Program-made: the position numbers and the translations under genes | Notes under the pieces: model-generated | What the model saw: only the letters and a program-made list of their open reading frames with translations | Told to the model about the DNA's origin: nothing | The model's database searches: none | Assembly (NCBI RefSeq): GCF_019279795.1 | Contig: NC_056745.1 | Span: 504,193,359 to 504,257,358, forward strand | Direction: 5' to 3' | Origin: Protopterus annectens | Lineage: Eukaryota > Chordata > Ceratodontiformes > Protopteridae | Length of the DNA: 64,000 bases | In this document: positions 57,331 through 64,000 of the stretch, one piece after another | How the letters are laid out: each line of letters opens with the position of its first letter | Position numbering within the stretch: the first letter of the stretch is position 1

Positions 57331-59039
57331 CTCTATATGATCCTTGTGATTGTCCTCTGCCCCTTGTGTGCCTGTATCTGCCTCTTTGGGGCTTGTCCGT
57401 GGCTGGAAAGGACCAGTTTTTAGAAGGCCAATTTCTGCTAAAACGAGGTGGTTGTACCTGTAGAAAAGCCTTGACAGTTTGCATAGATTTAGCTTTTTCT
57501 TCCATTTTACGTAGTATCTCCTCAGCATTAGTACCAAATAGTACATCCTTTTGTAAAGGAGCATCTAGTAGTTTGGCTTTAACATGATCAGGCAAGCTTT
57601 GTTCCCTAAGCCAAGCATGTCTACGAATGACTGATCCTGTAACAGCAGCTCTACTTGAGGCCTCTAAGGCATCATAGCCACATTGTAAGGTGTGTTTACC
57701 CACTTGTTCTGCACTATGCATCATATCCTGCAATTCCTTCAAATCTGGTTGTTCAGGTTGAGACATTTTATTTCTTAATTGAGATAACAGAAACTGCTGG
57801 TATTTAAGCATATGGAACTGACAATTTAAGGCCCTCATGGCTAGGGTGGCCGAGGTGTATACCTTTTCCCCCCAACTTTCTAAGGATCTAGATTCTCTTT
57901 CGGAAGGTAGTGGATTCTTGGCAGTAGAGGCCTTCATTCCCTTGGGGCCTTGAGAAATGGTTTCAGGGTCAGCATTATGGCTTTTGAAAAGAAATTGGTG
58001 AGAGTTAGGAACTCTGTAGTACCTATCAGGTTTGACTGGAGCAGGAGGCAGGGAATCCGGACTAAGACAAGCCTCCGAGTAAACATCATCAAGTATGTCC
58101 AAGACAGGAGGTATAGCCAGCGGTCTGTGTTGAGGTAACAAAGAAATTCCCTAAGCCTTTTCTTGGAATCAGAAAAGTCTTGGCCTTCCCAATGGAAGTG
58201 CTCCCTCAAGGTGTGCAAGGTTTCCCCAAAGAGAAATCCTCTGGGGGAGATACAGAAGGAATGGACTGTTCTGCATCCAAATCTTCATAAGGGGAGTACG
58301 AGTGCTCCTCTACATCAGAATGTTCTGAGAAAATGGAGCCCTGTTCAGAAGAGGGAGAATCTTCCTCCACTCTGGGTCTCTTGTCTGGAGGGGGTTGGGA
58401 ACCCCTGATAAGGGTAATCAAATCCTCAGCCATTTTAAGCATCTGCTTTTTAGGCATGGGGCCTGGGGATGGGCCCTGAGCAACAGGCCTCTTGGGATGC
58501 ATGGCTGATTTGGACTTAGTAAAGGCCTTAATGGAAAAGGAAGATGAGGGCCTAAAGACACCCTGGGTGGAAGTGGACCTGTCCACATTAGGAGACTCAA
58601 CACTCACAGTGGCTTCGTGGTTGTAGTCTGAGTAAGGGCCGAGGCACCTGCGGTCTCGGGTACAGAAGACACCGCCAAAGAAGTGTCGTCGGTAGTCAGG
58701 GACTGCAAAGGCATCTCGCTGAGAACCGGGCCACGTGTAGTTGGTTTTGGCGTGGTGTCGGTGGAGACCGCGGACCTCGCGTGTCGGTCCTTTTCCTTGC
58801 GTTTTTTTGGATAAAACGGTAGTCGGAGTCTCCGACGACATTTTATAATCAAAGGCTTTACCAAAATAATGTTGGGCGAACTCCGCCCGACGCTTAATAG
58901 TGCGTTTATTGAAAGAAGCACAAAAGCGACAGCCCGAGACGTCGTGGTCTGGGCCTAAACAAGGTATGCAGAGGGAATGGAAATCCTTATGCGGTATTTG
59001 CTTCCCACAAGAAATACAATTGTTAACTTTGTCTGACAT
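57257..59039 (-). pseudogene. DIRS-D gag-like ORF1
   Basis: ATG at 59039. Cys module C8-x2-C11, C24-x2-C27, H32, C37-x2-C40, then KRTIKRR. The frame runs to 58206 through KKQMLKMAEDLITLIRGS and an acidic region, ending at a frameshift in PPEDFSLG. A second -1 change (also in DIRS-B) lies between DSKKRLREF and LPQHRPLAIPPVLD. 58141-57257 is one 294-codon frame with DRYYRVPNSHQFLFK, RSLESWGEKVYTSATLAMRA, VIRRHAWLREQSLPDHVKAK and a basic RG-rich tail (RGRYRHTRGRGQSQGSYR). It overlaps the RT frame by about 300 bp. Confidence 0.85.
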
Positions 59040-59205
59040 CGGTCTGAGGCAAGAAAAGTTTCCCCAACGGGGTACTTAGCTTTAAAGAAGACTTCGGTTT
59101 CCAATTTTTCGTAAATTCAGGAGCTGGCCGACCGGCACTTGCGAACTGCTTCTGCTTCTGGCACCGCGCGGCAAAAAAGACTGAAGAATATGGCGTCGGC
59201 TGTGT

Positions 59206-59213
59206 CTTATATA
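59206..59213 (-). promoter_or_regulatory. Candidate TATA box in DIRS-D right ITR
   Basis: The minus strand reads GGGGTATATAAGACACAGCC about 170 bp before the gag start, the same position as in DIRS-A. Function inferred only. Confidence 0.5.
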
Positions 59214-59351
59214 CCCCTGTCACACTGACGTCAAGAAAGAAAGCGACAACAACTGACGCCGGACCAAGACTTTGGAATTCGGCCGACCGAGGGACCGCCT
59301 GACGGCAGAGAACCCATATGTGATTACTGCAGCTGTATGCACAATGAACAT

Positions 59352-59760
59352 CTTCAAATTCACTGATGCTGCAGGTTCAAAGGGGGGAGCAACTAAAGCC
59401 TGGAGAACAAAGGTAAGGTCCCAAGGAGGGACATAGTCCTTAATTGAAGAACGCAAAAAAAAGGTGCCTTTAAGAAAAGCCTTACACAGTCTAGAAGAGG
59501 CCAGGGCATTCATATTTTCGCCAATGTGGAAATTAAAACAGCTGTCAGTTGTACTTTCCCCGTGGAAGAGCTAGCCCCTTGCTGAAAAATGGTGGCTAAG
59601 AAATCCAGCACTGCAGAGACAGGGGCTGTAAAAGGGTCCAGGTTTCTCTGAGAAGCCAAAATAGAGAATCATTCCCATTTACTGCTGTAAATCTTCCTAG
59701 TGGAAGCCTTATGAGATGCCACCAAAATAGTTTTCACTGAAGACGAAAGACCGGGAGTCC
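59352..59760 (-). pseudogene. DIRS-F tyrosine recombinase, N-terminal part
   Basis: TILVASHKASTRKIYSSKWE (about 59735-59680) is the recombinase N-terminus. Then come SAVLDFLAT-like, LCKAFLKGTFFLRSS, WDLTFVLQALVAPPFEPAAS and VNLK, stopping exactly at the DIRS-D right end. It continues at 53777. Confidence 0.8.
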
Positions 59761-60690
59761 TAGCAATCAAGAGAACTGGAGCAACCAAGCTGTCCGCTTG
59801 AGGCTGTCCAGGTTGGGCGAACAGGTGCCTGAGGGATGAGAAATGAGATCCGGGCAGGGATCCAGAATTCAAGGAGGAGCTAGAACATGAGACCAGAGGA
59901 AAGGGAACCACACTTGAGGCCAGAATGGGGCAATAAGGATCACTTTGCACCCCAGTCGGCAAGCATTCTGAAGAAACTTCGGAATGAGTGGTAATGGGGG
60001 ATAAGCGTACAGTAACCCGGGGACCAAGCATGGACTACAGTGTCTCTGGGGGGAGCCCTGGTGAGGGAATCAGAGCGAAAAACTCATTGTACTTCTCGTT
60101 GGAAGGAGATGCGAAGAGATCGCAGCAACGCTGTCCCCACACAAGGAATATCTCCTCTGCTATCGAATGTTTCAGAGACCACTCGTATGGCATTAGAATA
60201 GCCCGACTCAATCTGTCTGCTAAAATGTTGGAGCATCCCGTGATGTGTATTGCAATCAGAAACAGACTGCAGGAGCTCGCCCACTCCCACATTCTCATGG
60301 TCTCGCGACACAGAGGGTAAGATCTGGTTCCTCCAGGTTTGTTGATGTACCAGACAACCAACATGTCTGACTGAATTGCAATAGTCCCTAGAGGAAGAAC
60401 AGTGTGGAAGGCTTGCAACACTAAAAGCACTGCTCTCATCTCCAGAACACTGATGTACAATTTGGTCTCGATCTGGGACCACGTGCCTTGGACCGTCCTC
60501 CCCAGATAATGCCCCCCCACCCGAGCTGGGAGGCGTCTGTGGTCACTGTGGCTTGGGCAGTGGGTGAAACAAATGGGCGTCCCCACTGCAATCTTCAGGG
60601 ATTGGAGCCACCAGAGGAGTGACAGCCTGCAGGCTTTGCTGATTTGAATTGGATATTCCATGGGGAGATCTAGCCAAGACCACTGTATGG
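59761..60690 (-). pseudogene. DIRS-F RNase H and downstream segment
   Basis: SLLWWLQSLKIAVGTPICFT, HYLGRTVQGTWS, LYISVLEMRAVLLVLQAFH (catalytic Glu), IQSDMLVVWYINKPGGTRSY (Asp), SNILADRLSRAILMPYEWSL (final Asp) and VWGQRCCDLFASPSNEKYNE run in 60661-60035. The last block is the start of the methyltransferase-like domain; the remainder (60031-59760) is degraded. Confidence 0.8.
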
Positions 60691-60700
60691 CTAGAGTCCA

Positions 60701-61680
60701 TTAAAGAACACGCATGTGAAGACGCGCACAGGGGAGGATAGAGATTGCTGCAGCCATAGAGCCCAGGGCTCTGAGAATGTTGCCCGCCTTCGGTATCCTG
60801 GGGCCAAGAATTACTGATACATGAGCCAGTAGACTCTGGACCATGTCTGGAGTTGGAAAGACTTTCAGATGAAGGGTGTCCAGCCATGCCCTGATAAAGT
60901 CCAAGATCTGTACTGGGTCCAAGAGGGACTTGGAAACATTGATATTAATCCCTGGTAGGTCTGCAAGATGAAGGAAAGAGTCTCTGGCTTGGCAAAGAAG
61001 ATGCTTGGTGGAAGCAGCAAGGAGCCAATCATCTAGGTAAGTGAATACCTGAATCCCCTGAAGCCTCAGGTTAGCTGCTACGACTGCCATTACTTTGGTA
61101 AACACCCTGGGGGCTGTGGTGAGGCCGAAGAGTAGGGCTCTGAACTGGAAATGACTGTCTCCCAGATGGAAGCGAAGGAATCTCCTGGAGCTTCTGTGGA
61201 TACTGATATGGTAGTAAGCATCCTGGAGGTCTATCGAGCACATCCAGTCGCATTCTCGAAGATAAGGTAGAATGGACTGCAGGTTGACCATCCAGAATTT
61301 ATGTTTGGTGATAGCCAGGTTTAAGGTTGACAGGTCCAAAAATGGGTCTGAGGTCCCCTGTCTTTTTTGGCACTAAAAAGAACCTGGAGTAAATGCCTGA
61401 CCCAGACTTATCGGGGGGGGGGGGGGTTCGATGGCTCGTTTGTGAAGCAGCTTGGAAACCTCTAGCTCTGCCATCTCCCTTTGAGCGGGTGGGACATCTG
61501 GGATGTGCTTTGGTTGGATCAGAGGGGCAACAAACAGGAATAAGTAACCTCTGAATATTATTTGAAGCACCCAACGATCTGCAGTTATGGACTCCCACGC
61601 CATTGGGTGTAATGATAATCTTCCCTCGACTGGCTCCAGAGTAGGACAGTCGGGCAACCCCTCAGGGCAGCTGCATGGGC
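60701..61680 (-). pseudogene. DIRS-F reverse transcriptase
   Basis: SLHPMAWESITADRWVLQII and FTPGSFLV-type N-terminal blocks run in 61984-61373. After a 13-base G run at about 61415 and a shift, 61339-60701 has LQSILPYLRECDWMCSIDLQ, DAYYHISI, FQFRALLFGLTTAPRVFTK, the catalytic QVFTYLDDWLLA and ILDFIRAWLDT. Catalytic Asp residues are intact; only indels disrupt it. Confidence 0.83.
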
Positions 61681-61689
61681 CTGTCCAAG

Positions 61690-62902
61690 AAGGGCTCCCT
61701 AGACCCAAAGTTCCTCTGACCCCCTTTGCCTCTGGGACAGTATCTGTTATGTCCCCCTCTGCCTCTAGGGGACGAGTTGTCCTGAGAGTCCCGTAAAACT
61801 GTGATTTCCGGAACCACATCTTCTTTTGCCCGCTCTGATTCCTGGAAAAGGATCTTTGAGGACTAGAGAAGCGGATTCCGACGGCAGACAAGGTCTTCCC
61901 GTCTTTTTCACTCTGGACAAGGGTGTCATGTATGATCTTCCCAAAAAGAGAAGAACCATAGAAGGGAGCATTCGTGAAAGACACCTTGAAGGGGTCCGCA
62001 AACTGACACAGTCTGAGCCAAGTGCATCACCTCATAGCTACGCCGGTCCCAGCTGGCTTAGCTGCTCTATTCGTAGCAAGGGAAAGGAGGCACATGGACG
62101 TGTTTGATACTGACTTCAGAATCGACATTTACACAGAAAACAGACGCTTGTCCTCCTGCAACAAAGACTCTGAAGGGGACTCAGCTAACTCCGTGACTAG
62201 GTCTCATTGCAGTCATATAACATGTGCCAAATAGTTCAGCGCTTGGATGGAAAACGTCACTGAAAAATATACTTGCCTCCCAAATCAATCCATCGTCCTG
62301 GACTCCTTGTCTGGAGGGTGGACCGAGGAACTTTCCTGAGCCAGTTCCCTCTTAGTGGCTGTTACAACCACCATAGTGTACACGGGGGATCCCTTATACC
62401 ATGCCTGTCTGTATGAGGGTGGAGAAAGAATCTTGTCCGGGCGTTGAGGTATTGGCTCTATGGTGTCAGGCTCCTTCCATGCCTGCGTGGTGATAAGATC
62501 CACCAAGGGATCCGCCTGTGGGGACACCCAGGACATAGATGGGCCCATGCCAAAGACCTCCGGGAACACTGATTCATCTGTAGAAGGTTTTGGGGCTGAC
62601 CAACCTCCCCTCTGGCACAGGATCTCCACGATGTCTCCCAAAGGGGGGGGGGGGGTTGGATGGGAGTTTCAGAAGCCGAGGTTGAACAGTCCAAAGTGGA
62701 AGCAGGGAGCAGGCCTTTAGCCGCCAGTTTGACCTTCCTATCCTTTAGGGCCCACGGATTGAATCCAGCACACACACTTCACTGGGCGGATAAATGGGGT
62801 ACACCCAAGCAAACAACACACAGAGTGTGACCATCTGCTGGTGAAAGCTTATGGCCAACAATCTGTGCATTTTTTGAAAGTAGGTTTCGGCTGATCTGAC
62901 AT
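61690..62902 (-). pseudogene. DIRS-F gag-like ORF1
   Basis: ATG at 62902 (MSDQPKPTFKKCTDC). Cys module: CTDC, an in-frame stop, then LSPADGHTLCVVCLG in a shifted frame and CVCAGFNPWALKDRKVKLAA. Central domain pieces lie at 62300-62040 (TRTMD and CTWLRLCQF-like blocks). A 12-base G run at 62645-62656 and further shifts follow. Equivalent to DIRS-E ORF1. Confidence 0.65.
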
Positions 62903-63303
62903 TTTCACACACACACAGCCACACCTACCAAACTCCAACACACTATGACCACGCAACACCTATAGGGAAGGGAAAGGCCTACACAATAACTACCTCACAA
63001 ACTAAAACTTTTTTTTTATAACCGATGAACAAGCATTTAGGGGGAGGAAAGGGGACTAACGAGAAACATTCTCACTCGCAAAGTATCCCAAAAGCACTTA
63101 TGAAAACCCCAAGGTTCACAGCTACAGAGACCACGATGCTGATACACAAAGCGGCAAACGAGATCTGAGGGAAGGTAGAAGATGGTGATGGGTTATGGGT
63201 AAGGGGATGAGCTTGGAGCTCTATGCTTGTAAAGTTGCTGGCTCGGATCCAATATGGATCCAAATACCCACATGTTGCAGATAAAATTAACTCAACTACT
63301 TCA

Positions 63304-63482
63304 TATCCAGTAATTCTAACTTAGAAAATAAAGCACCCCAATTAGCTTCTATATTCACACTGTCAAAAAGATACTGCTCCAAAATTTAAATAAAAACAAT
63401 CTCTGGCTTTTTTTTTTAAAGAATGTATAGATAGCATTTTTAGCACTTAAAACATGTATGCTGCCCAGAAAATGTGCAGACT

Positions 63483-63533
<51 letters not shown>

Positions 63534-64000
63534 GGGGGGGGTTGGGGTCTACATTATGGAACAAACTGGCAATTAAAAATTCTGTCAGGGCATGTACACA
63601 ACACCATTTAAAATGAAGGGGTACAGTAAACAAACTAAAAATGTAAAGCATCTGAGTGTGAAGTGACACTATGTTGGACACTGAGTCATGAAAATATCAC
63701 TTCATCATAAAGGGTGGACAGACATATGTGTTGTTAGAATTAGTCAAGATTTGCTGCACACGTGGATGAACTCAAAATGTATTTAAAAATGTAACATGTC
63801 ACAATGCATTATTTATATGTGAACACAGAAACCTGTCACAAAAAGCATGACTGAAATGCAACAACTTATTTGTCTTTGTTTACTGGGGCAAATAAGACTG
63901 GGCAATACCCATTTTCAGAGAAGGCCTGGGGAGAAGCTCTTTGTTTACATTGCATTATACTTCGTTCCAGTTAAACAGAGTAGTTGCATTTCTGTTTACA
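63304..64000. other. Intronic sequence with microsatellite
   Basis: No gene recognised. (GT)23 at 63485-63530 followed by about 11 G. Confidence 0.6.
63485..63541. repeat. (GT)23 G-run microsatellite
   Basis: Perfect GT dinucleotide tract ending in a poly-G run. Confidence 0.95.

Larger units (their letters stand above)
53778..59351 (-). mobile_element. DIRS-D (group 1, B/D subfamily), least decayed
   Basis: A 5,574-bp element with exact ends AGTACAG (53778) and GAACAT (59351), ITRs of about 200 bp and an ICR at 54181-54280. It is inserted in the DIRS-F recombinase. Joining the flanks restores codons for NLK-F-LSW with no base gained or lost, which shows precise recombinase-mediated insertion. 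Lesions are few: one gag frameshift plus the shared -1 gag displacement, one TGA in RT, and a pair of compensating shifts in the thumb/RNase H. The recombinase is intact. Confidence 0.94.
52797..63303 (-). mobile_element. DIRS-F (group 2), split by DIRS-D
   Basis: The left end AGAAGTTATGTACTCACCAT matches DIRS-E. The right end (…TGTTGCAGATAAAATTAACT… TACTTCA) is the partial inverse of the ICR at 53040-53142. ITR-type similarity joins 52890-52990 and 63150-63270. Minus-strand gag, RT, RNase H and recombinase are present. Without the 5.57-kb DIRS-D insert it is about 4.9 kb. RT retains YLDD. Many indels. Confidence 0.85.

Noticed and set aside
63481..63681. Minus-strand frame ending in a Thr-His run
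   Set aside because: Translation of the (GT)n microsatellite.
1..64000. A new defence system, gene cluster or other cellular system
   Set aside because: Every sizeable coding frame is explained by known retroelement families or the single host exon; the remaining stretches have no coherent coding or structural signal.

Overview
This window is vertebrate chromosomal DNA, almost all of it intron packed with retrotransposons. The only host coding sequence I can support is one 204-bp exon on the minus strand (49660-49863). It has consensus splice sites and an uninterrupted 68-codon frame recognisable as RAB3IP/Rabin8 (or its paralogue RAB3IL1). The mix of abundant DIRS-type tyrosine-recombinase elements, Penelope-like elements (PLEs), CR1-like and RTE LINEs, a Ty3/gypsy element and tRNA-derived SINEs suggests a large-genome vertebrate such as a lungfish, salamander or another early-branching fish. 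The species cannot be fixed from sequence alone.

Layout. (1) 1-22958 holds a three-deep nest: a plus-strand Ty3/gypsy element, whose integrase is split by a minus-strand PLE, which is itself split by a minus-strand DIRS element (DIRS-A). A 10.87-kb block of this nest (1230-12099) is repeated head-to-tail at 12100-22958, with only slippage-type and point differences. The junction has 3 bp of microhomology. (2) 22959-26049 is intron with one SINE relic. (3) 26050-31548 is DIRS-B. (4) About 32240-46235 is a decayed plus-strand CR1-like LINE broken open by a SINE (with target-site duplication), DIRS-C and a second-group element, DIRS-E. (5) 46236-48640 is an old DIRS relic (G) carrying a SINE and a short PLE, each with a target-site duplication. 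(6) 48641-52796 is intron with the host exon and LINE fragments, including an RTE 3' end with its (ATG)n tail. (7) 52797-63303 is DIRS-F, whose recombinase gene was split cleanly by DIRS-D (53778-59351). (8) 63304-64000 is intron with a microsatellite.

The DIRS elements fall into two groups. Group 1 (A, B, C, D) shares ends AGTACAG...GAACAT, terminal inverted repeats (ITRs), an internal complementary region (ICR) that copies the circle junction, and the gene order gag - RT/RNase H/methyltransferase-like - tyrosine recombinase. Within it A/C and B/D form two subfamilies. Group 2 (E, F) shares left ends starting AGAAGTTATGTACTCACCAT. All DIRS copies, including the relic, lie on the minus strand, the same sense as the host gene. 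All carry lesions; DIRS-D is nearest to intact. I found no evidence of a novel defence or other cellular system. The notable content is genome architecture: precise insertion without target duplication, nested elements, a young tandem duplication, and shared structural quirks of PLE and DIRS termini.
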